From positions 6,305,001 through 6,369,000 of the forward strand of contig NZ_CP165734.1 in assembly GCF_041200145.1 (NCBI RefSeq): DNA of 64,000 nt, read 5' to 3'. Source of the stretch: Bradyrhizobium sp. LLZ17 (GTDB taxonomy: Bacteria; Pseudomonadota; Alphaproteobacteria; Rhizobiales; Xanthobacteraceae). The translations under genes were made by a program, and so were the position numbers. The number at the start of each line of letters is the position of its first letter. Position 1 is the stretch's first letter. This document shows positions 38,262 to 46,807 of this stretch, one piece after another. The notes under the pieces were generated by a model. It worked only from the letters and a program-made list of their open reading frames with translations, had not been told where the DNA came from and did not search any database.

Positions 38262-39140
38262 TGAGGTTCTAGATTCCCTAATATGGCTGGGAGCTCCAGG
38301 CCAAACAATTCCCAGCACGGCAAAGGCAAAATGCGCCATAGCAGCTGCAATGTCGGATTTCTGGTCAGCCATAAGAGTTCTGACTGCGTCTATCCGAACC
38401 TGGACCGCCGGATGAGTCTTCGACTCGCCCCACTTATCCTTGGCGAGCAGGGTTACAGCGAAGAGTCCGAAATAGATTCCCAGCTGGCGCTTCTGCCGCA
38501 CCAGGTCCGCGGATTGGCCCGTCGCGTACAAATCGATCTGTTCAAGGAGAAAAGTTGTGGCGAAGGCGTCGCATGACAGTTCCTCTGCATGCTTGGCCGA
38601 CTTGTCCTCGCTATGAGGATCGGCGCCTGTTCCCTCGCGCTGATGCCGGATATGCCTCAATTCGTGTAGAAGAGCCCATGCCACGGCGATCGTCGCAAGT
38701 TCGCTCGCGGCCCGCCCTTGGGGATCAATATTGGCATCGGGATATTGCCCCGGCTCTGCGACACCGACCGGCAAAGCCTCTAGGTCCGCCTCCGTGCTCG
38801 CAAGGCAGCTTTCGTACGCCGAGACGAGCTCTCTAAATCGGGTGAGGTCGAGCGCCTGCAAAGACGGGCTTTCAGCTACCGTCCGATAGCCCTCCCACGC
38901 GGCATATCCGCCGATCCAGAATGCGCGCAGGACGCGGTGATTGAACCGGATATACCGATAGGCGCCCGCATCCATGATGATGCGATCCCCTTCATGCATG
39001 TCGGGTGTTAGCTGAAATATGAGGTCCAGCTCCTTCCACATCCCAACCAAGTCGCTCTCGCGCTCGGGTGCGCTACCGATAAAAAGATCTCTGACCGCAG
39101 TTTGCAACGAGTGATCGTCTCGTACTTCGTTTTCAGACAT
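38229..39140 (-). CDS. Lit-like phage exclusion metalloprotease, 303 aa
   Basis: HELRH at residues 159-163 is the zinc motif; a downstream AEELSCDAFATTFLL (about 185-199) supplies the third ligand. This arrangement, and the length near 300 aa, match the peptidase U49/Lit family. E. coli Lit cleaves elongation factor Tu when a T4 head-protein peptide appears and aborts infection. Convergent with the PIN gene, overlapping it by 33 bases. Target here is inferred. Confidence 0.75.
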   Translation of the reverse strand: MSENEVRDDHSLQTAVRDLFIGSAPERESDLVGMWKELDLIFQLTPDMHEGDRIIMDAGAYRYIRFNHRVLRAFWIGGYAAWEGYRTVAESPSLQALDLTRFRELVSAYESCLASTEADLEALPVGVAEPGQYPDANIDPQGRAASELATIAVAWALLHELRHIRHQREGTGADPHSEDKSAKHAEELSCDAFATTFLLEQIDLYATGQSADLVRQKRQLGIYFGLFAVTLLAKDKWGESKTHPAVQVRIDAVRTLMADQKSDIAAAMAHFAFAVLGIVWPGAPSHIRESRTSSLSLWRIAEP

Positions 39141-39163
39141 TGGCCTGCCTAGCGCTCCCTTGT

Positions 39164-40744
39164 TTATTTGGAGTCATCAGCGGATGAGCTCTCTGCGGCA
39201 TCCCCTTCTTCGAATCCATCGAACGCATCGCGCACCACTTCTTCGATCTGCGCTACTTCTTCGTCCTTCAATGCCTTGAATTCACGCTCTCTGCGTTTCT
39301 TCGACAGCGTTCCTTTGTTCTGCCGGATGAACAGCAGCAGATCGTCGGCAAGCCGGTCCGGCATCTCGACCGTTTCCATGATTTTGCGGCGCGCTTCGTC
39401 GTGACGGCGCAGGTAATCGATCTCATGCGGCAGGTCATGCTCTATGGTGCGCTGTACGCACTGGTAGAGAAATTCAGCTTCTTCCGTACAGTCGAAATAC
39501 CGGTACAGGTCGGCTGTGTCGTTCAGGACCTCGACATTCCGGTCCGCGGTCGCTTTCCACTCTATGGAATCCATAAGCGGTCCCGAATGCGCCTGTAGCG
39601 TCGTGCGGTAATCGTCGATCCGGTCCAGCATGACGGACGAAACCGGAAACACCATGCCAGGCGGCGTGAATTTGCGTTCCGCCAGGACATGGTGGATCAG
39701 GCAGCGGTGCAGCCGTCCATTGCCATCCTGGAACGGATGGATATAGACGAAGCCGAAGGCCGTGATGGCGGCCTGAAGAACGGCATCGATTCCATCGTCG
39801 CGCATGCGCGTGTTGGCGGCGATCATGCCCTTCATAAGGCTATCGAGATCGTCAGGGCGCGCGCCGATGAACTCCGGCATGGGATTGTTCTCGTGATCCC
39901 GCTCGCCAAGAAAAACGCCGTCGGGGCGAAGACCGGGGCGGATGAGGCGGTTGTCTTCTATAAGAACGCCGTGAAGCCGAACAATTTCATCCAGCGTAAG
40001 CGCATGTTTTCCGGCCTGAACGACAGCCCGTCCCCAGCGCTCCAGCCGGTTGCGCGGCGGATGTTCGCCCTCGATCTCGAAACTCGCGCGGCTGTCGGCC
40101 AGCAGAAGAAAGCTGGCTGCGCGCGCGACAACGTGGCCGCCGGTGCGGCCGACAGTGTCCAGCGCTTTTGCCGCAAGGCCGCTTTCCGTGAACCGGACAA
40201 GCGCCGGTGTGCGGCGGATGATTGGAATAAAGTCTTTCGTTCCGAGCAGATTGTCGCGGACGCGGTGCCTCTTGGAAACCTTCGGTTTTCCAGTGAAGTA
40301 AGCTTTAGGGTCGAGTAGATCGACCGCGGCGATAGCGGGCGATTCCGCCACATCTAGCGTGTCTCCCGTCAGCATCTCATATAGAAACCAGACGCGTCGC
40401 GTCGGTACGCCCGTCGGCGCTTCGCGGACGAATGCTTCGATTGCCGATTTCGGTACAGCCTTGAACACCCGTTTGAGGACGAGCAGGTCCAGGTCCTCAT
40501 GGCGCAGGGCAAAGTTCAGGTGGTCGGCGAAGGTTTGGCCCGGCCAGTAACGCTTGTCGAAAAGCCGCCATTCCCCTTCATCGCGATGGCTGCCGCGGAT
40601 GTGCTTTTCGGAAATCGCGCTCGGGCGGCGCACCGGGGCCTTGATGGCCAGCGCATGGACCAGGGCCGACAGCCCGACAGGCCTTGCCTGATCCGGCAGA
40701 AGCTTGTCCTGGAACAGCTTAAGAGGGCCAAAATTTAGGTCCAT
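39164..40744 (-). CDS. Fic family protein, 526 aa
   Basis: The Fic motif HPFQDGNGRLHR is complete (residues about 336-347). The inhibitory helix motif S-x-x-x-E-G is present just upstream of the core (SFEIEG, about 221-226), so the enzyme is self-inhibited. Fic proteins transfer AMP or related groups to target proteins. N- and C-terminal extensions are unassigned; the end is acidic (EEGDAAESSSADDS). ATG at 40744 is preferred over the longer frame because the native N-terminus (MDLNFGPLKLFQDK) starts there. Confidence 0.88.
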   Translation of the reverse strand: MDLNFGPLKLFQDKLLPDQARPVGLSALVHALAIKAPVRRPSAISEKHIRGSHRDEGEWRLFDKRYWPGQTFADHLNFALRHEDLDLLVLKRVFKAVPKSAIEAFVREAPTGVPTRRVWFLYEMLTGDTLDVAESPAIAAVDLLDPKAYFTGKPKVSKRHRVRDNLLGTKDFIPIIRRTPALVRFTESGLAAKALDTVGRTGGHVVARAASFLLLADSRASFEIEGEHPPRNRLERWGRAVVQAGKHALTLDEIVRLHGVLIEDNRLIRPGLRPDGVFLGERDHENNPMPEFIGARPDDLDSLMKGMIAANTRMRDDGIDAVLQAAITAFGFVYIHPFQDGNGRLHRCLIHHVLAERKFTPPGMVFPVSSVMLDRIDDYRTTLQAHSGPLMDSIEWKATADRNVEVLNDTADLYRYFDCTEEAEFLYQCVQRTIEHDLPHEIDYLRRHDEARRKIMETVEMPDRLADDLLLFIRQNKGTLSKKRREREFKALKDEEVAQIEEVVRDAFDGFEEGDAAESSSADDSK

Positions 40745-40880
40745 TGTCGAAAATCCATTCAGTCTGTCGAATTTGGCTTCAAAAATGGCCAATTTGTCGA
40801 AAATCAATATAATTGAGTTTCCGTCGAAAACCAACCCAAATCGACCTATATCGCTTCAAAATCGGAATTTCGGTCGAAAA
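40745..40880. promoter_or_regulatory. GTCGAA repeats upstream of the Fic gene
   Basis: Five GTCGAA-type units lie in 130 AT-rich bases, at about 40746, 40766, 40796, 40823 and 40873; four extend to GTCGAAAA. All point the same way and lie immediately upstream of the Fic start. They look like iterated binding sites for a regulator. The protein is unknown. Confidence 0.5.
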
Positions 40881-40959
40881 GCTCTCCAACGGAGGCGGAC
40901 GACGTGAATATCGCCCAGCAGCATGCCGGCTTAATTAAGCGGTCGGCACCGACCGGGGG

Positions 40960-41042
40960 TGCGGGTGCCTGCCTGCTGCTGATGCTGCTGCTGCTGCCGA
41001 TGCTGATGCTGCTGCTGCTGCTGCTGCCCATCAGCAGCAGCA
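40960..41042. repeat. CTG/CAG triplet microsatellite
   Basis: Long run of CTG units with a few ATG and CCG interruptions, ending in inverted CAG units (CATCAGCAGCAGCATT). The CTG and CAG parts can pair as a hairpin. It is not inside a convincing gene. Confidence 0.8.
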
Positions 41043-41183
41043 TTCTGGAACCGCGCTCGCGAACATGGTAAACGTCAGGTTGCTCTGGCAACGGAGTACG
41101 ATCGGCCGACGAAACAGGCCACCGCCGATAACTGCAGTCTGGGCACCTGCATGAACCGGTTTTCTAGAAACCAAGGAAACACC

Positions 41184-41199
41184 TGGCGCGGCCGCGCCA
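41184..41199. promoter_or_regulatory. 16-bp perfect palindrome
   Basis: TGGCGCGGCCGCGCCA, 29 bases before the tiny ORF at 41228. Possible operator or restriction-type site. Confidence 0.45.
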
Positions 41200-41227
41200 A
41201 TAAACAAGAAGGGAGAATTCAATCGCC

Positions 41228-41302
41228 ATGATGAAAGTGATTGTCACAGTGGATGTGGCGCGCGTGATTGCCGCCCTGTCCCTCCTCGAACTGATGAGGT
41301 GA
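41228..41302 (+). CDS. 24-aa peptide followed by a terminator
   Basis: MMKVIVTVDVARVIAALSLL and four more residues (ELMR). GGGAGA lies upstream. The stop is 9 bases before a strong terminator, as in a short regulatory transcript or leader peptide. It sits upstream of the HEPN-like gene. Confidence 0.45.
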   Translation: MMKVIVTVDVARVIAALSLLELMR

Positions 41303-41311
41303 AGAAAAAGA

Positions 41312-41345
41312 GCCCGGCGGTCAGAGCGCCGGGCTTCTTCTTTGT
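41312..41345 (+). terminator. Rho-independent terminator
   Basis: GCCCGGCG / CGCCGGGC perfect stem with a 7-base loop, then TTCTTCTTT. It lies between the tiny ORF and the HEPN-like gene, so read-through or attenuation may control the latter. Confidence 0.75.
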
Positions 41346-41359
41346 AGGTTGGAATTCTG

Positions 41360-42094
41360 ATGAGCGCTATCTACGACAACGCCGTCGATTCATTGCGTAT
41401 CGGTTTCGAGTTCTTTCAAGAGGAAAGCTCGTGTTCGAGCCGCAAGCACGCCATCCTCACCGTGTTTCACGCCATCGAACTGTTTTTCAAAGAACACCTG
41501 TCTCAGATCAATCCGGTCCTCATTTACAAAAATATGGACGCCAGGATCACGGACGATTCCCAGACCGTCGGCATCCGGGAAATTCTTGTCCGCTTTGAAA
41601 ACGTCGGTCTGAAATTGCCGCCGGAACAGATTGAGGCGATCGGAAAAATCCAGAAGATAAGAAACCGGATCGAACATCACCGCTATGACCACAATGAAGA
41701 AGAGGACGAGCTGGTCATCGCCCAAGCCCTGAAGGTCATTCTATACTTTACTGAATTTGTCCTTGGCCGAAAAATTGGTGACGATATCGGCGCCGATATG
41801 CATTCAGCCATGAACAGGCGTGTTCTGGATTACAACGAGCGTGAAGGTATGGCGAGATATCGTCTTGAAGAGTGGATGAAGAAAGAATGGCCGGACTGGA
41901 ATCCGATGGAAAGAGACTGCGACGAGTTCGGCGGCACGTTCGACTGCCCTGTCTGGCGTCAGTCGTACCTCGCGATCGGATACCACGACAAGCCGTTCTG
42001 CTTTCACTGCAATGCAGAGGTTGACGCTGCGAACTGTGAGGATTGCGGCCGGACGTACCTTGTAAGCGAAGGCTGCTGCACTGCCGAGGAATAG
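41360..42094 (+). CDS. HEPN-like protein with C-terminal zinc knuckles, 244 aa
   Basis: Helical N-terminal domain with a HEPN-type Rx4H motif (RNRIEH, residues 101-106) that in nuclease HEPN proteins forms the RNA-cleaving site. The C-terminal part has CFHC and CEDC pairs (about 212-230), a treble-clef-like zinc site, and ends in a Cys-rich tail. HEPN RNases are common toxins and defence effectors. No antitoxin of the usual MNT type is beside it. Family assignment rests on the motif and helical context. Confidence 0.5.
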   Translation: MSAIYDNAVDSLRIGFEFFQEESSCSSRKHAILTVFHAIELFFKEHLSQINPVLIYKNMDARITDDSQTVGIREILVRFENVGLKLPPEQIEAIGKIQKIRNRIEHHRYDHNEEEDELVIAQALKVILYFTEFVLGRKIGDDIGADMHSAMNRRVLDYNEREGMARYRLEEWMKKEWPDWNPMERDCDEFGGTFDCPVWRQSYLAIGYHDKPFCFHCNAEVDAANCEDCGRTYLVSEGCCTAEE

Positions 42095-42297
42095 GCGCGC
42101 AGCCCGAAATTCAAGCAACGCTTGAATCGCAATATTACCGACCGTCCATCTAACGTTCGGCAATCCCCCGCGACAATTCGCGCAAAACGTTTCGCAGTCA
42201 CGTGAATCGGTCGAACGAGAAAATTATTATTGGGTACCTGTCTGGCGCGAAAAAGAGGAAGCCCCATTTCGTGGGGAACCCATTACGCGACAATCGC

Positions 42298-42336
42298 GAC
42301 GATGGGTAAGCCAGGAGGAAACGATGGCCCATCGTC
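42298..42336 (+). promoter_or_regulatory. Hairpin enclosing a ribosome site
   Basis: GACGATGGG (42298-42306) pairs perfectly with CCCATCGTC (42328-42336). The loop holds AGGAGG and the ATG of an 8-codon ORF. The structure could hide or present the ribosome site. Confidence 0.5.
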
Positions 42337-42350
42337 AAGCTTGCACCTGA
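42324..42350 (+). CDS. 8-aa leader-type ORF
   Basis: ATG to TGA encodes MAHRQACT. AGGAGGAAACG directly before the ATG is an excellent ribosome site. A terminator hairpin starts 17 bases after the stop. Confidence 0.35.
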   Translation: MAHRQACT

Positions 42351-42366
42351 GTCGATGACGCATTTG

Positions 42367-42399
42367 ACCGGCCATCACAACTGTGGTGGCCGGTTCTTA
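42367..42399 (+). terminator. Terminator or attenuator hairpin
   Basis: ACCGGCCATCAC / GTGGTGGCCGGT (one G-T pair), then TCTTA, upstream of the membrane-protein gene at 42431. Confidence 0.6.
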
Positions 42400-42430
42400 A
42401 GCCCTTCCCTCCAGTCGTGGAAACATTTCG

Positions 42431-43141
42431 ATGAGCAACGCGAAAGCTAAGTCGTCCGCTTCGAACAGCGCCAATCCGCCGGCCACAGAAAGCAGTACGC
42501 ACACCCTGCGCAAACCGGTGACGTACTGGGCGGGTGTTGTGACCGGCGTAGCGATTGTTGTGTCAGCGCTGGGGTATTCCGCCGTGAGCCTCGGTCAATT
42601 CGCATGGACTCACTCTTCCAAAATCTCAGAGGCGGTTGGAGATGCGGCAAAGCATGCCCTCATAGAAAGCGCGCACGCCACCGCTCCTTCCAATCTGGTG
42701 CCGGACACGATGTACCTCACGATGTTTTACAAGAATAAACTGCCGCACACGCAGACATGGGCGCTGCACGCCAAGGGCCGCGACGAACTCTCCGGTGAAA
42801 TCGCTCCGCTGGAAAGCAGCAATAAGGTGCTCGTTCACGGATATTATCGCGCGAATACCGTGGCGTTCTTGTACGCTTCTGCAAATCCCACGCGACCCGG
42901 CCTGGGAACTTTCATCCTGCGCCAGAAGCAGACACCTACGGAATCCGATCCCCCCATGTTTCAAGGCATTGCCGTTGTTCATGAGTGCGAATGCAGCGAC
43001 GGCACTGCGACCCATGCCGGCCCGTTCGTCGAAGTGCCGGCTATCCTGACGGCCAAGCCGACGCCGCCTGAAGATCTCGCCAAGATTTTGAACGAGATCG
43101 AAACGCAGGAGCTGATGCCGACGCCGAAGGCGAAGACGTAA
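42431..43141 (+). CDS. Membrane-anchored hypothetical protein, 236 aa
   Basis: A Ser/Ala-rich N-terminus is followed by one transmembrane helix (TYWAGVVTGVAIVVSALGYS, about 32-51). The outer domain carries beta-type segments (DTMYLTMFYKNKLPHTQTWA, GTFILRQKQTP, IAVVHECECSDGTATHAG). No family. It converges on the PIN gene with no gap for another gene. Confidence 0.6.
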   Translation: MSNAKAKSSASNSANPPATESSTHTLRKPVTYWAGVVTGVAIVVSALGYSAVSLGQFAWTHSSKISEAVGDAAKHALIESAHATAPSNLVPDTMYLTMFYKNKLPHTQTWALHAKGRDELSGEIAPLESSNKVLVHGYYRANTVAFLYASANPTRPGLGTFILRQKQTPTESDPPMFQGIAVVHECECSDGTATHAGPFVEVPAILTAKPTPPEDLAKILNEIETQELMPTPKAKT

Positions 43142-43200
43142 TTGCGAGGCGATTACGACCGTAAGATGCGCGTCCCATAAAATCGGGGCGCGCATTTATG

Positions 43201-44245
43201 CTACGTATCGAGCATGTCCCATTCGTCTCCCAGAATCCAGCGCAGGGCGGACAGCTTGCCATTGAGCATGCCCCATTCGAAATCGTCCCACGGACCGAGG
43301 TTTTCCAAACGAACTTCATCTTCGGTCTTCTTTGCCGCCGCCAGCGCGCCCGCCCAAACCGCATCGAGCGTTTCATCCTGCTTGTAGGGATTACGGGAAT
43401 ACTGCGCTTCGGGCAGCAATTTGTGTTGCCGCTTTCAACTTCGCTGCGGAGATTCCAGTGGCGGTTATACCAGACTTGGCGGAACAGCAGATGCTTGGCT
43501 TCGAGAATTTCTGACAGGCGGCGCGGCTGTTGTGAATAGTTGAACTCGCTGTCGTGATCGTCCAGGAGGACGGGATCGATTTCCTTGATGACATCGACGA
43601 GCGACCCCCAGTAGGTCGATTTCGGCGGCGTGAACAAGGCGCCGATATCCGGGTGCGGTTTGCGCCTGTCGCCGTTCGGCTCGCTGAAATCCTTGCTGTT
43701 GTGCGTGACAAACCCGAAGCGCGTGTTCTTACCGGTCCGCCTGCCTGTTGCCTCGCCATAGGTTTCAATCAGGATGGCGTCCCCGACGCTGTTCTTTGAG
43801 CGATGATAGGGGGCAAGGCCAGCAATCGCCCGGTCGGTGACGCGCTGCTTGATCGCGGCGCTGGTTACGACGGGCGGCGTGTTCGTCAAAAGCTTTTCGA
43901 TACGGTCAACCGAATCGATAACCGCCTCGTTGCCGATGACGATCTTATGATCGACTTCGTTCAGGGCCTTCAAGGTGTCCGCGCGGTATTCGTCCGTACC
44001 GAAGCGGTTCACCGCCTCACGCACAGTCGGAAATGCGATTGCAGGCTACGCCGGGCCTCATCTACGACACGGGCTTTGTTGCGGTCGAATTCATCGACGA
44101 CGATCTGGGGTACGATCAATTCGATTTCGCCAGCAGCGACCAGATCTTCGAGCGCGCTGATGATGGGTTGCTCGCGGTAATCCTTTGCGAGGTCGAGCCA
44201 TACACTTGTATCGATCAGCAGCCTGAACACCGGATCACCTCTCAC
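43201..44245 (-). pseudogene. PIN-domain protein (DUF4935-like), two frame breaks
   Basis: MRGDPVFRLLIDTSVWLDLA gives the first PIN Asp, then LIVPQIVVDEFDRNKARVVD. The frame breaks at the A3 run 44031-44033; the next frame reads NRFGTDEYRADTLKALNEVD to THNSKDFSEPNGD. A second break at the T3 run 43420-43422 leads to LPEAQYSRNPYKQDETLDAV and LRWILGDEWDML. One added base at each run restores a protein of about 348 aa, the normal length for this class. A likely RNA nuclease, probably intact in reality. Confidence 0.65.
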
Positions 44246-44433
44246 GTTTTAGGACAATGTCTACCGCTTTGCGATGCAAGGCAAATAGTACAAAATGTTT
44301 GCCGGGCAAGAGGTTTACGCAAGCGAGCACTGCGGCCAAGCTGGACGCGCCCCGGCTTGCGGCGTTTCCATGAAGACGCGGAATTCCGCTAGAGTACTTG
44401 GTAAGGATCAACAACTTGTCGTATGCTGATGGC

Positions 44434-45250
44434 ATGGATGACCAACTCGTCATAACGATTGAATATGAGACCGCCCCGAGAGCAGACGACCTTGGCGAAT
44501 TGTTCGTTGCGCTGGCGCGCGACTACAAAGACATGACCAAAGGGCGTGTGCTGGTCGTCTCCAGCATCCATCAAGGATCGATCTGGGCGACTCTTACCGA
44601 TTGGGCTCTTGTAGCAGTGCCTTACCTGAAAGACGCCGTCGAGATCGCAAAGGGCACCAAGGCGCTCGCCGACTTTGGCAAGCTGTTGAAGGAGCAGATC
44701 AACGGAGCAAAGTCCCCGCAGGCCAAGAAAGGTCAGCCGCGCCAGCGCAAGAAAAAATGGCCATCGATCCGTGGAAGCCATTGTCAAAATCGCCGCTGAA
44801 AAAGGCCGCGCCGTACGTGTGAAGCATACCAGCGCGACCGGCGAAACGCTGGAAGTAGAAATGACCGGAGAGACAGCGATCTGGATACGCGAAGAAGCGC
44901 TGTCGCGTTCGGCTGCGCCCAGCGAGGATATTCAGGCAGACCGATCGCCGCGCGCACTGGGTGCGCGGTCGGATGAGAATATCAAGCGTCTTCTGCGCGC
45001 GGGAGAGGAGGACGTGCATAAAGCGATTGAGCAATTGTACAGTCCCACGGCAGCAGATTTGTCCCTCTCCGAGGCGCAGGCCGTGATCGACGTGGTTGTC
45101 GCCGTGCTGCAAGCAGCAGACCTTGACTACGTTCTTCCGCAGATCGCCACTGATCTTTTCAACAAAGGTCTTTTCACGCTGGCATCCGCTCTAACGGAAA
45201 AACTGCATCGGTCCCACAGGAATCAGGAGCCGCCGCTGACGAGCACTTAA
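44434..45250 (+). pseudogene. Hypothetical protein, probably one gene split by an A-run
   Basis: Frame one: MDDQLVITIEYETAPRADDL, then VVSSIHQGSIWATLTDWALV and KALADFGKLLKEQI. At the A6 run 44752-44757 (A5 would restore the frame) it continues HRSVEAIVKIAAEKGRAVRV, SATGETLEVEMTGETAIW and VVVAVLQAADLDYVLPQIAT. The repaired protein is about 272 aa, with no known domain. The start is the ATG at 44434. Confidence 0.5.
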
Positions 45251-45311
45251 GCCTGCCATCGGCATGCATACAGTTGCATGCGGCGAAGTGCGGTCGTGAT
45301 AAATTAGAAAG

Positions 45312-45557
45312 ATGGTCGAAGACGTTCAAGGACCTTCGAAGGATTTCAAAATCGCATCTACGGCTGCGCAGCCGGTCCTTGTGCCGATCGATCCCGATCT
45401 CGTCGGATGGTTTCGCAGTCAAGGCGACCTAGTCCGCGAAATCAACAATCTCTGCCGCTTCTACATGGATACGGGCCTGTCCAGAGAATTAGCATGTGAT
45501 CCGGACGCTTTCGAGAAAAGCCTTGCGGTCCAACCGTCAGAAAATCCTGGCTTATAA
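45312..45557 (+). CDS. BrnA-like ribbon-helix-helix antitoxin, orphan
   Basis: PVLVPIDPDLVGWFRSQGDL, then REINNLCRFYMDTGL matches the D-P-x-V-x-x-W-F-(R/K) and helix pattern of BrnA antitoxins. BrnA represses the brnTA operon and neutralises the RNase BrnT. No BrnT gene precedes it, so the antitoxin stands alone here. Confidence 0.6.
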   Translation: MVEDVQGPSKDFKIASTAAQPVLVPIDPDLVGWFRSQGDLVREINNLCRFYMDTGLSRELACDPDAFEKSLAVQPSENPGL

Positions 45558-46145
45558 AATTCTGTACGCTTCACTTTCCCGCCACGGCCAGCACAGTACT
45601 GAGAATGGGGGGAACAACGGGGCCAGCAGCGCCGCAACGGTCTTGTATGACCGCAGGTCATGCAGACGCAGGCCGGACTTCTTCTCCCACTCTTCCAGAG
45701 TCTGTTCGTTCGGGGTCTGCGTCCCGCCGCGGATCGCCCGATAGGCGAGGCCGCGAATCCGCCGCGACAGAATGAGTGAAGCGGGTATGTAGTATGAGCA
45801 GAGGATGAAAACATATTGCAGCCCGTAATAGGCTGAGATGCTGTGGACGAGCCTGCCGTAGCGTTTGGCTGCATCGTCTGCCAGCAGAAAGGACGGGAAC
45901 GTCATCCACGAGATGGTCAGGATGACAATGGTCAGCAGAAGCAGGGCGCTCAGGTAAAGATACGCCTTCACGCGCCGGACCTGCACACTCAGGATATGGA
46001 CTTCGACATCATAGGCCACATGGCCGCCCGCGGGAATCGGTGACGGATAAGCCGGGACCAAGTTGTCTGTGATATCGCGCTGCCGGAAGCTCTGACCGTG
46101 CACGGCGACGTTGAGATGTTGGGCAAAGCTCCGTGTCGCCGACAT
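45552..46145 (-). CDS. Membrane protein with two transmembrane helices
   Basis: AYLYLSALLLLTIVILTISW and YYGLQYVFILCSYYIPASLI are the membrane helices; the C-terminal half ends with a soluble helix (EEWEKKSGLRLHDLRSYKTV) and a last hydrophobic stretch. The first codons overlap the dinB scar, so the natural N-terminus may be lost. Function unknown. Confidence 0.5.
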   Translation of the reverse strand: MSATRSFAQHLNVAVHGQSFRQRDITDNLVPAYPSPIPAGGHVAYDVEVHILSVQVRRVKAYLYLSALLLLTIVILTISWMTFPSFLLADDAAKRYGRLVHSISAYYGLQYVFILCSYYIPASLILSRRIRGLAYRAIRGGTQTPNEQTLEEWEKKSGLRLHDLRSYKTVAALLAPLFPPFSVLCWPWRESEAYRIL

Positions 46146-46194
46146 GCTGCAGCGCCGACAGCCAGATGCCCAGAAGCCAGACCGGCTTGGGGAC
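46131..46194 (-). repeat. Copy of the dinB 3' end
   Basis: The reverse strand reads PKPVWLLGIWLSALQHVGD, against PKPVRLLGVSLSALQHVDD in the complete dinB. The 64-base block matches dinB with about nine mismatches, in the same orientation. Beyond it on both sides the similarity stops. It brackets the BREX/Shedu block on the left. Confidence 0.8.
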
Positions 46195-46276
46195 CGCCCC
46201 AAATTTGATTGAGCTCAGTGTTGGTCCGAGCTCAATCCTTAATCCGCAAACGGGATGGTTAGGCTGAGAGGGCGCG

Positions 46277-46570
46277 TTATGCCGCCGCGCGGACGGGGCA
46301 CTGGTTGAGACTCAGAAGGTTGTCCCTCGTCGTATCATCCGGTGCCGTCCGGATATATTTGACCCCGTGAAGGATGTAGGTCCTCACGGGCACCTCGTAG
46401 AGGCCGACCTTAACGTGGAAGCTGTATTTGCCGCTGTCGATCATGTCAGCGACCTGCTCTCGCGTGTGATACCAAAACCCTCCCTTCGGGTTGACACCAC
46501 CGACGTGGGTAATGTGCTCCCGAGGGCTATGCGGGTGCGGTTTCGTGATACACGTGACTTGATTGGTCAT
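46277..46570 (-). CDS. DUF3892 protein, 97 aa
   Basis: TNQVTCITKPHPHSPREHIT, then GVNPKGGFWYHTREQVADMI and YILHGVKYIRTAPDD fit the DUF3892 family: a small protein with conserved W-x-H-T-R-E and Y-I-R-T. Function unknown. Start at MTNQV. Divergent from the BREX operon. Confidence 0.75.
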   Translation of the reverse strand: MTNQVTCITKPHPHSPREHITHVGGVNPKGGFWYHTREQVADMIDSGKYSFHVKVGLYEVPVRTYILHGVKYIRTAPDDTTRDNLLSLNQCPVRAAA

Positions 46571-46807
46571 AACCAGGGACTCCTGAAGAGGCGGCACATA
46601 GCTATTGCCGCATGAAGGGAACCGGGTTGACCTTGGCCGCGAACGGGATATTAGTCCGTTGTTGAGAAGCCTTATCCGCTCCCGGCTCCCGGGTGCGCGA
46701 AACGGAACCTTAGGAGCCGCTTAGCCTGGCAGGGCTGGCGGCTTCTTCCGTTTCCGGGTCCCAACTACTTTCTGCCTGCTCAAAATCTCCGTCAAGGCAC
46801 GGGGTTC

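Noticed and set aside
40846..41091. An 81-aa reverse-strand protein across the CTG tract
   Set aside because: The Ser/Met/Leu-rich product simply reflects the triplet repeat; no ribosome site or domain.
46131..46202. Extended N-terminus of the membrane protein at 45.55-46.15 kb
   Set aside because: Those codons read dinB DNA in the wrong frame, so they are not a native N-terminus.
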